64,000 nt of DNA from an uncultured Christensenella sp. (GTDB lineage: Bacteria > Bacillota > Clostridia > Christensenellales > UBA3700), in assembly GCA_910579785.1 (NCBI GenBank), contig CAJTVJ010000005.1, positions 3,779-67,778 of the forward strand, written 5' to 3'. Both the position numbers and the translations under genes were made by a program. The stretch's first letter is position 1. Every line of letters starts with the position of its first letter. Positions 42,606 through 52,500 of the stretch are shown here, piece by piece. Under the pieces are notes generated by a model. It ran no database searches. It was given only the letters and a program-made list of their open reading frames with translations, and had not been told where the DNA came from.

Positions 42606-42735
42606 ATGATTTTATAAACGAGTACAAGGCATTTATTTAAACGTATATTACTAATTTCTCTATTTACTTTTTCCGCCAAACTTTCTGTCAAGCTTCCGTC
42701 TATACTGCAAATCGTACATTTCCCTTCCCGTCATA

Positions 42736-44103
42736 TCACTGTGTTTTTCGTATCAAGCAGACAACGCTCTCGACGTGTTTTGTCTGAGGAAACATATCGT
42801 ACGGAGTGACAGACTCTACGTCATATTGGGATAGCAATAACTTTACGTCGCGCGCAAGCGTAGCAGGATTGCAGGATACGTAAATAATTTTGTCGGGCAA
42901 AGCGTACAAAAGCGCGTCAAGCACCCTCTTATCGCACCCCTTGCGCGGAGGGTCAAGCACGACGATTGAGCCTTTGTCTTTGAGCTTGGCGATTACTTTT
43001 GGCAACTCTTCCGCGCAGTCGCCGCACACGTTGATTATTTTATCCTCATTGCCATTGAGCTTGGCAAGCTGAATGGAATTGTCAATAGCCTGACGCACTA
43101 TCTCTATCGCATACACTTTGTCCGCATACTTTGCAAATATATTGCTCATTATGCCCACGCCGCTGTATGCGTCGATGACGTTGGAAATACCGCTGTCCTT
43201 TATTATACTGCCCACCTTTGCGTATATCATATCCCTCACGCCGTCGTTTACTTGCATAAAAGACAGCGGCGACACTTGATATTTTACGCCAAGCGTCTCG
43301 CCTTGCAGGCTCTCTTCTCCATAGAGTACAGTGACTTTGTCACCCATTATCACGTTGGTGCGATGAGTATTTGACGACAAATAAAGCGAGAAGTCAAAGC
43401 CTTTTGCTTTGAGCGCATTTACTAATTTGCCATGCGATTTCAACGACTGTCCGTTGACGACGACGCATATCGCAAATTTATCTCCGACTTTGCGTATCAC
43501 AAGATGTCGAATAGTGCCGCTGTGAGAGTTTTCGTCATAATGAGAGATTCCCTCGGCGTGCATATAATCAAGGAATGTATCTATTATATCCTGCATACCG
43601 TCGCAATTAAGATGGCATATACCGCTCTCGCCCTGCCTGCAAAATGCGACGACTTTGTGAGAATTGGGAGCAAAATATCCCCCGACAAGCTTGCCGTCTT
43701 GAAATGATATAGGCAGTTGTATCTTGTTGCGATAGTAAAAAACCTGCGGACTTGCAACCGTCTCGTCGACGTTAAATTGCATCTTGCATTCTCTCTCCAA
43801 ACAACTCTTGACTCTATCCCTTTTTATCTCCAACTGTTTGGCATAGCTGATGTGTTGCATCTCGCAACCGCCGCACTTAAAACACACTTTGCAAGGCGGC
43901 TGTACTCTGTCGCTCGACGGTGATATCACTTTTATCACTTTGGCGTTGCAAAATGACTTTTTGACCTGCAAGACATGCGCTTTGACCTTCTCTCCTTGCA
44001 TCGCGCCGTCGACAAATACGACAAAGTTGTCGACACGTCCAATGCCCTCGCCGTTCATTCCCACAGACGTAATATCCAACGTCAATATATCGCCCTTTTG
44101 CAT
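42736..44103 (-). CDS. 23S rRNA (uracil-5-)-methyltransferase, RlmD/RlmCD type
   Basis: 455 residues of the RumA/TrmA family. An N-terminal TRAM domain covers 1-60, followed by the [4Fe-4S] cysteines Cys71, Cys77 and Cys80 in CKVCFKCGGCEMQH. The class I methyltransferase core ends with VVLDPPRKGC near 390 and the catalytic cysteine in YVSCNPATLARD. In Firmicutes such a protein modifies U747 and/or U1939 of 23S rRNA; which one cannot be read. AAAGGAG lies before the ATG. Single gene unit. Confidence 0.92.
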   Translation of the reverse strand: MQKGDILTLDITSVGMNGEGIGRVDNFVVFVDGAMQGEKVKAHVLQVKKSFCNAKVIKVISPSSDRVQPPCKVCFKCGGCEMQHISYAKQLEIKRDRVKSCLERECKMQFNVDETVASPQVFYYRNKIQLPISFQDGKLVGGYFAPNSHKVVAFCRQGESGICHLNCDGMQDIIDTFLDYMHAEGISHYDENSHSGTIRHLVIRKVGDKFAICVVVNGQSLKSHGKLVNALKAKGFDFSLYLSSNTHRTNVIMGDKVTVLYGEESLQGETLGVKYQVSPLSFMQVNDGVRDMIYAKVGSIIKDSGISNVIDAYSGVGIMSNIFAKYADKVYAIEIVRQAIDNSIQLAKLNGNEDKIINVCGDCAEELPKVIAKLKDKGSIVVLDPPRKGCDKRVLDALLYALPDKIIYVSCNPATLARDVKLLLSQYDVESVTPYDMFPQTKHVESVVCLIRKTQ

Positions 44104-44189
44104 ATGCTCTCCTTTATATTTTATTTTAAATTATATAATGAGTTTTGTCAACAAAGAACGTCACAAGAGCAAAGTAATGAAATTAAAAA

Positions 44190-44240
44190 AGGATGAGATT
44201 TCTCCGCTCCGTTACACTTCGGTCGTAAGGAGAGGTCTTA
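44190..44240. repeat. Single dispersed repeat unit 8 (module A with a partial B)
   Basis: GGATGAGATTTCTCCGCTCC...GGTCGTAAGGAGAGGTCTTA lies in the divergent space upstream of the rRNA methyltransferase and the small ORF. It looks like an A unit in which the GTAAGGAG start of B has been deleted back to AGAGGTCT. Confidence 0.8.
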
Positions 44241-44309
44241 TCTTTTTAGATTGACTGTAAGCAATATTTACAACTTATAAACACAACCGTTTATAGATAA
44301 AAAATATTG

Positions 44310-44323
44310 GCGATAATTATCGC
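44310..44323. promoter_or_regulatory. Perfect palindrome before the small ORF ribosome binding site
   Basis: GCGATAATTATCGC is fully self-complementary over 14 bases and ends directly before GGAGG. It may be an operator or mask the ribosome binding site. Confidence 0.5.
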
Positions 44324-44333
44324 GGAGGAATTT

Positions 44334-44465
44334 ATGAAAAAGAAATTGACAAAAAAGCAAAGACAAGAATTGTCCAACAAAAGAGTCAAGATGCGCTCTA
44401 TCGACGAAGCTAATATGAAGATGTCGCTAAAAGACGAAGCGGACGGCAACGGCGATACGTATTGA
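44334..44465 (+). CDS. Small 43-residue charged protein
   Basis: An ATG at 44334 with GGAGG 5 bases upstream opens a frame of 43 codons ending in TGA at 44463-44465. The product begins MKKKLTKKQRQEL, is rich in Lys/Arg in the first half and acidic in the second, and lacks hydrophobic stretches. It is soluble and perhaps nucleic-acid or ribosome associated. The strong ribosome binding site and the palindrome just before it support a real gene. No homologue is recognised. Confidence 0.6.
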   Translation: MKKKLTKKQRQELSNKRVKMRSIDEANMKMSLKDEADGNGDTY

Positions 44466-44500
44466 CATACGTCATTTTATAAAGCAAGCGGATACTTTTG

Positions 44501-44530
44501 TTGACAAGTTATTTTAAATTAGAGTAAACT
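44501..44530 (+). promoter_or_regulatory. Promoter of the radical SAM gene, leaderless layout
   Basis: TTGACA (44501-44506), 18-base spacer, TAAACT (44525-44530). Six bases separate the -10 box from the ATG at 44537, so transcription would start at or beside the start codon. Confidence 0.7.
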
Positions 44531-44536
44531 TGTGCT

Positions 44537-45418
44537 ATGGAAAAGTGCTATCTCTGTCCGAGATCTTGCGGAATAGACAGGTCAAAAAACAAAGGATATT
44601 GCAATCAGAGCGGATTAAAAGTCGCAAGAGTCTCACTGCATAAATGGGAAGAGCCTATTATATCGGGCAGCAACGGAAGCGGCACTATATTTTTCAGCGG
44701 ATGCAATCTCAAATGCGTATATTGCCAAAATTATGACGTATCGCATGGCAAAGGAAAAGATATAACTCCGCAAATTCTTGCTGATATATTCAAAAAAATC
44801 GAGGACAGCGGCGCGCATAATATCAACCTTGTCACACCCACCCACTTTGTAGACGACATACTGAAAGCGGCGGATATCTATGCTCCTCAACTGCCTGTCA
44901 TATACAACTGCGGTGGATATGACAGCATATACACCTTGGATAAGCTGAAAGATTTTGTCGACATATGGCTGCCCGACTTTAAGTATTCGGACAATAGTCT
45001 GGCAAAAAAATACAGCAACTGCAACGACTATTTTGAGGTATGCACTGCCGCTTTGATAAGAATGAGACAGCTTTGTCCAAAAGACGAAATAGCCGACGGA
45101 CTTATGAAAAAAGGTCTTATCATAAGACATCTCGTATTGCCAAACGCTTTGCAAAATACTAAGTCGGTGTTGCAATGGATTGCAGAAAATCTTTCCGATG
45201 ACACGTACGTATCAATCATGGGGCAATATACCCCGTTTGGCGACGCATTTAAATTTGACGAAATAAACAGAAAGCTCAAACCTTTGGAATATAAGATAGC
45301 TGTCGAATATGCCAAAAAGTTTAAGCTTTTTAATTCTTTTATTCAATCTCTGGACAGCGCAAGCAAGGAATTTATCCCAAACTTTGACGAAAGTCCGATA
45401 GATTTTGATTTTCTATAA
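44537..45418 (+). CDS. PflX-like (COG1313) radical SAM protein
   Basis: 293 residues. The radical SAM cluster cysteines are Cys56, Cys60 and Cys63 in GCNLKCVYCQN. An N-terminal cysteine group (Cys4, Cys7, Cys11, Cys22) may bind a second metal or cluster. The family resembles pyruvate-formate-lyase activating enzymes, but its own substrate is not established. No ribosome binding site is visible before the ATG; the promoter is so close that the mRNA is probably leaderless. It converges with the next gene; only two bases separate the stop codons. Confidence 0.88.
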   Translation: MEKCYLCPRSCGIDRSKNKGYCNQSGLKVARVSLHKWEEPIISGSNGSGTIFFSGCNLKCVYCQNYDVSHGKGKDITPQILADIFKKIEDSGAHNINLVTPTHFVDDILKAADIYAPQLPVIYNCGGYDSIYTLDKLKDFVDIWLPDFKYSDNSLAKKYSNCNDYFEVCTAALIRMRQLCPKDEIADGLMKKGLIIRHLVLPNALQNTKSVLQWIAENLSDDTYVSIMGQYTPFGDAFKFDEINRKLKPLEYKIAVEYAKKFKLFNSFIQSLDSASKEFIPNFDESPIDFDFL

Positions 45419-45420
45419 AA

Positions 45421-46956
45421 TTACTTTTTATCTTCGCTGACTGCGTTGTTGTCTACTGCTACGTCGTTTGCTGCGACACTCGCGCCGTCCGACGGCGCCG
45501 CGCTTGCCTCTGCACTTTCGACAGCAGTATTGCCTGCCGCGTCTGTATTGTCAGCTGTCGACGCGCCTTCTTCGGTTTGCTCCGCCGTCGCTGTATTATC
45601 AACTGCCGTATCATTGACCGACGACGTTTCTGCCGTAGCGTCAGTCTGCATGTCTGCGGCGGCGCCGTCGCCTGTCTCTACTGCCGCCTCTGCGACGCTT
45701 TCTGCCTCATCCTTTTGATAATTGGACATCAACAACGTATATTGGCAAAGTATCAGCCACACGGTGCCGACTACCGTCGCGCCTATCGCAACGTAAAGCA
45801 CCATATAAGTATGTTTCATAATAAAGTACAGCAGACCGCCTACTCCTACTATAAAGAACATATACGGCATGCAGTCTATGACGTTGGCTCTGCCTCTAAC
45901 AATCCTTATGAATATGCCGACAACCATGAGTACAGCTGCAACTGCCGCAAACAACATCGTAACAACCTTCTCCGTCTTTGTCGCTTCAAATTCAAAATTC
46001 TCGAATATATTTGATTGAGTAATTATCAATATCAACAACGCGCCTATCACACAAAGCATTGAAATAAAGAAGCCGTATTTGGCAAATATTACTCTGAAAT
46101 ACATGCCTATCTTGCTCTTTGCCTTATATTTTTTGTCGTCGTTCTTTCTCTGCTCGCTGGGTTTGAAAAGTATCAATCTCACACTAAGCAACGCAAGCAC
46201 TGCCACCGTCGCGCCCAAAGCCGCTATCGCAATACCGTCAAAGGAATTGAAATTCTTGAATATAATACATTGAAGTATCATACCTGCGCATATCAAAAGC
46301 GCCATAAGTAAAAATGCGTCAAGCGAACATACCCTTCTTTTTTTCAACGTATCAATAAACCAAGCTATCATTATAGCGGCGGCTACGCCCATGATAACGC
46401 ATATCCAAACGACGTTCTTTTCAAACAAGTTGCCCTTATCGACAACGTATGACGAGAAGAATACGGCATACATCATCAAAGCCAAAGGCAATATCGTGAT
46501 AATATTGAAATATTTAAGGAGCGATACGATATACAATCCCACTTTCGGCTCTTTCTTTACTTTATCCGTCTGCGCGCGTTCTCTCTTCTTTTTCTTCTTA
46601 CTGTCGGTATCAACGTCGGCAGGCGCCTCGTCCAATACGGGTTGAGATTCGATTTGTTCGCTATCAACGGGCTGCTCCGACGATGAAGAAGTCTGAGCAT
46701 TCTCCTCCGAGACGGCAGAGTTCTCGCTTTGCACGTTTTCGGCAGTCGCTGTCTCAACGACGGGCGTATCATCCGCAGTCGGCTGTTGAGCCAACGTGTC
46801 CGCCGCCTCCGATACCGTCGGCTGAGCGCCTTCAACTACACCAGAATCCACTGTGGGTTGAGCGTCCACAATAGCTTGAACTTCTGCCGCGGGTTGAGAA
46901 GATATCTCTTGCTCTATCGGCGATTGCTGTTCAATCGGCTTTTTGGACTTTTTCAT
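45421..46956 (-). CDS. Multi-pass membrane protein with acidic low-complexity tails, unknown
   Basis: 511 residues from the ATG at 46956 (AAGGGGG upstream). The first 120 or so residues and the last 90 are rich in Ala, Glu, Gln, Thr, Ser and Asp with no fixed order, presumably disordered. The middle (about 140-410) has roughly nine or ten transmembrane helices in pairs, with basic loops KKKRERAQTDK and KKYKAKSK. No catalytic motif is seen. It could be a cell-surface or division-linked protein. The codon choice in the tails (GCG/GCC-rich) fits its alanine bias. Confidence 0.8.
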   Translation of the reverse strand: MKKSKKPIEQQSPIEQEISSQPAAEVQAIVDAQPTVDSGVVEGAQPTVSEAADTLAQQPTADDTPVVETATAENVQSENSAVSEENAQTSSSSEQPVDSEQIESQPVLDEAPADVDTDSKKKKKRERAQTDKVKKEPKVGLYIVSLLKYFNIITILPLALMMYAVFFSSYVVDKGNLFEKNVVWICVIMGVAAAIMIAWFIDTLKKRRVCSLDAFLLMALLICAGMILQCIIFKNFNSFDGIAIAALGATVAVLALLSVRLILFKPSEQRKNDDKKYKAKSKIGMYFRVIFAKYGFFISMLCVIGALLILIITQSNIFENFEFEATKTEKVVTMLFAAVAAVLMVVGIFIRIVRGRANVIDCMPYMFFIVGVGGLLYFIMKHTYMVLYVAIGATVVGTVWLILCQYTLLMSNYQKDEAESVAEAAVETGDGAAADMQTDATAETSSVNDTAVDNTATAEQTEEGASTADNTDAAGNTAVESAEASAAPSDGASVAANDVAVDNNAVSEDKK

Positions 46957-47013
46957 ATATCCCCCTTTACAACGCATGATTTGCTTATAATGCGTTTGGA
47001 AATTCTTAATTAT

Positions 47014-47042
47014 ATTATATTGTATAATGAATATTAAATCAA
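47014..47042 (-). promoter_or_regulatory. Promoter of the low-complexity membrane protein gene
   Basis: Minus strand TTGATT (47042-47037), 17-base spacer, TATAAT (47019-47014), about 58 bases before the ATG. Confidence 0.7.
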
Positions 47043-47222
47043 TATGTTTTAATGTGTTTTTTAGAAAAAGTAAAAAATTTTTAATAATCTCTTAATATTT
47101 ATGACAAATATCTTATATTGATTATAATATTTTTAAGATTTTATTTCCGCCGATTATTGTTATCTAAAACAATATTTTAATATACATTAAAATATCCCCC
47201 GACTTTCGTCGAGGCGACTTAA

Positions 47223-47612
47223 TTACTTTGACTTCTTAATTTCGTTGCGCTCCATAAAAATGTCGATAATCTTACATATCTTTCTTGCGCCCACGACTGA
47301 TTTGACAGGAACCATTGCCGGAGTATCCTCGTATGCCGAGGTATCCGACAAATCTCTGAATCTGATTTTGATTTGCGAATACTGCTCTTCTTCCATGACC
47401 TCGCGCGGCAAAAATATTTTTAGTGAAGAACCTCCTATTGCCATCTTTGCAATAAGCCGTCTGCAACATCTATAACTGTCGCATCTAATACTGAGCCTGT
47501 TCTTAATTCCTTGATAAGACAGCAAATGCTCTTTGATAAGAGTATACAACGCAAATGTATCTTCGTCTGCGTTTTTTATTCTGTCTTCAAAATTTATTCC
47601 TCTGTTCTCCAC
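47223..47612 (-). CDS. Hypothetical protein, 129 residues
   Basis: The start is uncertain. A GTG at 47612 has GGAGG at the ideal 7-base spacing. An ATG at 47618 would have only a 1-base spacing, and a GTG at 47636 has no site. The product is soluble and basic in the middle, with a cysteine group CDSYRCCRRLIAKM near residue 44 that may bind metal, followed by a beta-rich SSLKIFLPREVMEE segment. It ends in a basic tail. I recognise no family. It has a perfect consensus promoter with a palindrome in its spacer, so it is likely regulated and well expressed. Confidence 0.7.
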   Translation of the reverse strand: MENRGINFEDRIKNADEDTFALYTLIKEHLLSYQGIKNRLSIRCDSYRCCRRLIAKMAIGGSSLKIFLPREVMEEEQYSQIKIRFRDLSDTSAYEDTPAMVPVKSVVGARKICKIIDIFMERNEIKKSK

Positions 47613-47649
47613 TTCCATTCCTCCCAAGGCAGTCACAACTACAATTAGT

Positions 47650-47678
47650 ATTATAGTTAACTATTTAAGGATTGTCAA
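47650..47678 (-). promoter_or_regulatory. Perfect consensus promoter with palindrome in the spacer
   Basis: Minus strand TTGACA (47678-47673), 17-base spacer, TATAAT (47655-47650). The palindrome ATAGTTAACTAT at 47653-47664 overlaps the -10 box and spacer, where a repressor would occlude RNA polymerase. Confidence 0.85.
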
Positions 47679-47738
47679 TACGTATAATTATATTTATAAA
47701 AAATAAATTAAAATAATTTCAAAAAATTTCGTTATATT

Positions 47739-47996
47739 TTAATTTTCTTTGCTTTTTAGCGCATTTTCGCAAGCCTTTGCAAGTTGGTCAGGACATGACG
47801 TCGACTTAAAACCGCATTTTATACCGTTGAGTCTCTCTACTACGTCTTCAAGTTTCATTCCCTCGACGAGCTTTCCCATTCCTTTAAGATTGCCGTCGCA
47901 ACCGCCTGCAAATTTGACGTTGAATACTTTGCCGTCCTCTACGTCAAACTCTATGCTGCGAGAACACGTTCCGCTTGTCTTGTATGTGTAGCGCAT
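47739..47996 (-). CDS. TSCPD domain protein (TIGR03905 type)
   Basis: 85 residues. The conserved TSGTCSRSIEF start, FAGGCDGNLKGMGKLVEGM middle and the TSCPDQLAKA C-terminal signature define the family, first noted at the C-terminus of some ribonucleotide reductases. The four cysteines (in GTCS, GGCD, IKCG and TSCP) may bind metal. Role unknown. AAGGAG lies before the ATG. Confidence 0.9.
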   Translation of the reverse strand: MRYTYKTSGTCSRSIEFDVEDGKVFNVKFAGGCDGNLKGMGKLVEGMKLEDVVERLNGIKCGFKSTSCPDQLAKACENALKSKEN

Positions 47997-48072
47997 ATTT
48001 CTATTCTCCTTATATTATTATTATAATATTTTTAATAATTATTTATTTTATCAATTATATCTTATTTCACAA

Positions 48073-48535
48073 AGTACCGACAAAATGTAGCGTAAGCGTG
48101 CATTTTCGTTTGGACGGCATTAGCGGAACCCGACTGCTAATTAAGCAATCACTTTGCTTTGCTAAGTGATTGTGTATTTTAATATAAGATTCCATTACTT
48201 GGGATATAATCGTCACCGACGCTCGCCCAAGACGCTACCGCTGGCTCGCTATTCCGTCGCTTCGCTCCTTACGACCGCAGTGAAGAGGTCTAATCATTTT
48301 AATTTTTTAACTTGATGAGATTTCTCCGCTCCACTTCGTTTCGGTCGAAATGACTAAACTATGCTAATAGCACACACCAAACTTTGGTCACATCGACCGC
48401 AGTTGAGAGGTCTATTCGAGTTGTATTATACGGATGAGACTTCTCCGTTCCACTGCGTTTCAGTCGAAGTGACTTAGTTTTACACTTTACAAACTATATG
48501 CAGTCAACTCGCTAGTCGCGGAAAGGTCTAATCTA
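48073..48535. repeat. Dispersed modular repeat cluster 9
   Basis: Inverted modules C (48073-48190) and B (48195-48275), a module A next to them, and further A copies near 48315, 48390, 48435 and 48510. The last unit reaches the PfkB stop codon TAG at 48533. The spacer motif GCTAATAGC...CAAACTTTGGTCACATCGACC corresponds to the one in clusters 6 and 7. No gene is seen in this 536-base gap. Confidence 0.85.
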
Positions 48536-49432
48536 TTTGACGTACTCGGGATAAAACTCGGCAATATAATTCTCGATATCGCGTCTATTTCCCCTATAAG
48601 GTCCCGGCGCCTCCATCTTGGTGGACACCGTCGCCGTAGCCCAAAGCAAGGAGTCGGGTATATTGCTTACGCTTCTTTGCGTGATATACGCCGCAAACGT
48701 CGTATCGCCTCTTCCGCTTCTTCCCGACAGATTTCTTGCGCGTATCGGACACGTATATATTTCTCTGCCGTCATATGCCAGCACCTCTGCGGAGTTGGTA
48801 ATGACCACCTCTTTGGCGCCCCACTCGTGGAGCATCTTTGCCGCGACAAATCTGTCCGTCTGTCCCGTCAGTATCTCAGCCTCAGCGGTATCTGTTTTGA
48901 GATAATGTATATAAGGCAAAACTCTCTTCTTGTCAGCCCAATCCTCAAAATACATAGCGCCGCTCTGCTTGTCCGCATGTCTGAGCAAAGCTTGAACGTC
49001 TACGGCTATCTTCCCTCTCTTTGAAAGTTCAATCATCAAATCGCCGTCAAAGTCTCCGTATATCAAACCTGCAAAATGGTAGACGTCACAGTCGACGTCG
49101 GGAATATCTTTGAGTTCAAAGGCGTCCCCTTGACCTATGCATGTGCAAGTGCGGCGTTCTTTATCCGCAGTATGATATTTATTGCGTATGGAAGTAGATT
49201 GCTTGCTTGGGATGTAAAATACGTCTTCTTTGTCAATGACAAATTTATCAAGACGATCTTTATCCTCAGGAGCGAGTTTTGTGACCACGCCGACTTTAAA
49301 TCCGCCTGCTTTTGCGGCTGCGGAAGAATAAATGACCGCTCCGCCTACTTCGATTATCTGATTGTCAAGATAATCAATGTTGTAATCGAGAGAGATATGT
49401 CCTATCTCCAACGTGTCGTAATGTCTTTTCAT
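48533..49432 (-). CDS. PfkB-family carbohydrate kinase
   Basis: 299 residues from the ATG at 49432 with AGAGGA 6 bases upstream; a longer frame to 49477 lacks a site. Ribokinase fold: the GGAVIYSSAAAKAGGFKVGVVTKLAPED start region and the C-terminal SGRSGRGDTTFAAYI motif with the catalytic Asp in the anion hole. The substrate is a sugar or nucleoside that cannot be assigned. The 1789-residue gene lies upstream, 107 bases away, and might share its transcript. Confidence 0.88.
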   Translation of the reverse strand: MKRHYDTLEIGHISLDYNIDYLDNQIIEVGGAVIYSSAAAKAGGFKVGVVTKLAPEDKDRLDKFVIDKEDVFYIPSKQSTSIRNKYHTADKERRTCTCIGQGDAFELKDIPDVDCDVYHFAGLIYGDFDGDLMIELSKRGKIAVDVQALLRHADKQSGAMYFEDWADKKRVLPYIHYLKTDTAEAEILTGQTDRFVAAKMLHEWGAKEVVITNSAEVLAYDGREIYTCPIRARNLSGRSGRGDTTFAAYITQRSVSNIPDSLLWATATVSTKMEAPGPYRGNRRDIENYIAEFYPEYVK

Positions 49433-49538
49433 ACAGTTCCTCTTACATAATTTTTTGAGCTGTGCTCTATATTTCACTTAATTTTTTCACTATTTGATTT
49501 ATCATAACGCAACGTCGATATTTTTATAATACGAATTA

Positions 49539-52500
49539 TCACATATCAACTATTATCGCGCCCATGCCCAAGACTATATTCTCATTCTTAGTCTCAAACT
49601 CTTTGACTCTGTCTATTGGCACTATCGTGCCGCCGCTTGAAAGCACCTGTCCCAACGTGACGGTCACCACTATTCCTCCGCCGAAGTTATGTTCGATAAT
49701 CTTCATACCCAATATTTCGTTCTTGACAGCGTCGGTGTTGCTTAGATCAAGTCCGCCCACGCCCTCGGGTCTGCTAGTTCTTACAAGACGGGAGAGTATC
49801 GACCTCTGTCTGTCGCTCATTGCATTATATAGTACAGATACCTGTTGGGATGTGATATCCATATACAGCGTCAAGTCCATTCTCTCCGGCAATATCGTCA
49901 TCTTAACGCCTGCCGCAACCGCAGTATCCATATCAAGCGTGATAAGGAAATACTCCTCGTCGCCCAACGCGCCGAGCTTGTCGCGCATGTCTTCAAAAGT
50001 GCCGTCGCCGTTTGCTCTCGTCGGAATAAGCGCAGTATGTTTGAGCTTCAAAGCATCAGGATTGCCTGCGGCGTTCTTATCAAGTCCCAAAGGCTCTAAG
50101 AGCCTGTCTGTCTCAATCATAGAGGCTATGTTCCACCCGCCTATCGCACCTTTTATATGCGCGCCTGCATTGTAGGACAGCAAAAGATTGCTTGCCGCCG
50201 CCTGCGCAGAATCGACGGTAAAGGTAACGCCTGCCCTCTCGTATCCGCTTGGTGGCGCGTACGCCGATATATCGAGACTTTCGTGCAGCGCTTCCAACGT
50301 CTCCTTGACGTCCTGCGGAGTCAACTTCTCACCTTCGTCCGCGGTATTTATCTTGTTGGCAGCTATCTCGTATATGCTGTCCAAAAGCAAATATCCGCCG
50401 CCTGTTACGCCTTCTACAGTGTCGTCGGCGACAAAATCGACGTGCATATTGTTGGTGAGCGCACTCATTGTCGACCTCACGTTGTCCGAACACTCTTTGT
50501 TGGCGCCCGTCAAGTTTTGCACTCCGCCTTCTTTCTCATTGAGTTTGGATATAAACGACTCTATCGCACTCACTTCCTCTGCGTTCAAATCGTTGATACT
50601 GATATTTGCGCAAAGAGCGTCGGGTATATACATCTTCTTGACGTCTATATCGACGACAAGCGAAATCTTCTGCGGCAACAACTGCGCATACTTTTGGCTT
50701 TCACCGTTTAAAGTCACTCCGCTTTGATATACGATTATCATACTATCGTATCTGACGTACATAGCAGTCATTACTGCGTCCTTATATCCGTCGGCTTCTA
50801 TCTTGACGCTCTTCTCCAACATCAAAAGCAACTCTTCGCCTACTATCGTCGGGCGCAGCTGCTCTACCGTCATAGCTCTCTTCTCACTTGACGTCAGCTT
50901 GACTCCGTCGATATTTGTCGCATAGTCCTTTGCATACTCGCCAAGCACCGTCAATATAGCAACTCCGTCTTCAAGCTCTTTTGCAAGCGCGTATCTGTCG
51001 TTGATTTGAGATATAGACGCGCTTGAATCAGCCGCCCTATTGCCGACGGCAAAATCTAACGTCACGTCGTCTTTATATCTATACGTCGTCGGCATATTGT
51101 TGACCTTGCACAGTCCGTTGCGGAAATTTATCTCGTCGATAAAATTATCGGGGTTGATCAATGCTTCGCCTGCCTTGGCGCCGTAAGCAGAATTGAGAGA
51201 GATTTGATATATCGTCTCATTGAAGATAAATCCGCCGTCGTTCAAGAACGTCACTGTGAATATATCGTTGTGTATCTTGGCTTTAAATTCGTTGAGATTG
51301 CCTTCCAACTTAGCAAGAATGCTCTCCAACGAAAGCGGCTCTTCCTGCTCTTGCGGCGGTTGGGTCTCGCCGCCGTTGTTTGACGTATTGGTTTTTATTC
51401 TCTCTATAAACGTTATGAGAAGATGCAGATCTTGCTGCTCCCCGCCGTCCTCGACGTACTCCACGGAATTTATATCCATGGCATACACGTTCATATTGCT
51501 GCGTGTGCCGTCGCTCAAAACCGCGCCCAGCTCTATTGTCAAATTGACGTAAAAGTCGTCAGGCATAAGCCCTTTGGCATTCTCGTCTTCGACGTTGCCC
51601 TTGCCTTTGAGCGTCAAATTCATTATATTTTCGTCGTTGCCGACGTACGCCATCTTCTGATCGCGCATAAATGATATATCGCTCACCACGCTGACCTGCT
51701 TGCTGAGCAGATATGCAAATTCTTCCGTCGTGAAATGCGGCTTGAACTTACCCTCTATTTCGCTCTTCAACTGCAAATCGCTCTTGCCGTCCATGACGGT
51801 GACGTTGTTGAGCGAAGTCAAATCGCCCGGTCTCACTTTGTCTGGGCTGAACTCCTCGCCGCCTATGCTGCTGAATCCGTCAAGCAGTTGGTCTTTTTCG
51901 TCAAAACCTTTGAGCTGTTGAGCAAAGCTGTCGCTGATAAAATACTTGTCGTGTAATTCTTTGTATATAAAGTTGTCGAGATTTGCGGCGGCAGTAAAGC
52001 CTTGCTGTCCCGTCGTCGAATAATCGTATCCGTAAAGCTTACGCAACAAATACCTTATCTCGTCAGCCGCAAATACGTGAGCGTTTTCTTCTTTCGCCGC
52101 GACCATATCGCTCTTGGCAATGACGTTGAAAAGATTGTCTATCTGCAAGCCTCCGTTGACGAACTTATATTCTATCCCCTTTATCTTGCTCATATATGCT
52201 TTGACTTGCGCGTCTATCTTGCTCTCTATCTCTGCGACGCCGGCTTGCTTGCCCGTCAATTTGCGCACCATTGAGAAAAAGTCGTCCATACTCTCATCGT
52301 TCATTCCGTCAATAACTACTTTGACGCTGCTCTGCTCGCTTGCGTTTATCATCTTCTCGGTGTCTATGAAAACCGTGATATATACTGTATCAGGCAAAAG
52401 ATTGGAGTATTTGCTCAAATCCTCGGACTGCGACGGCTGAGTAGGCTCTCCCTCTTCCGCGGCAACCGCAGCTTTGTCATAAAGCTTTGCCGCGATATGA

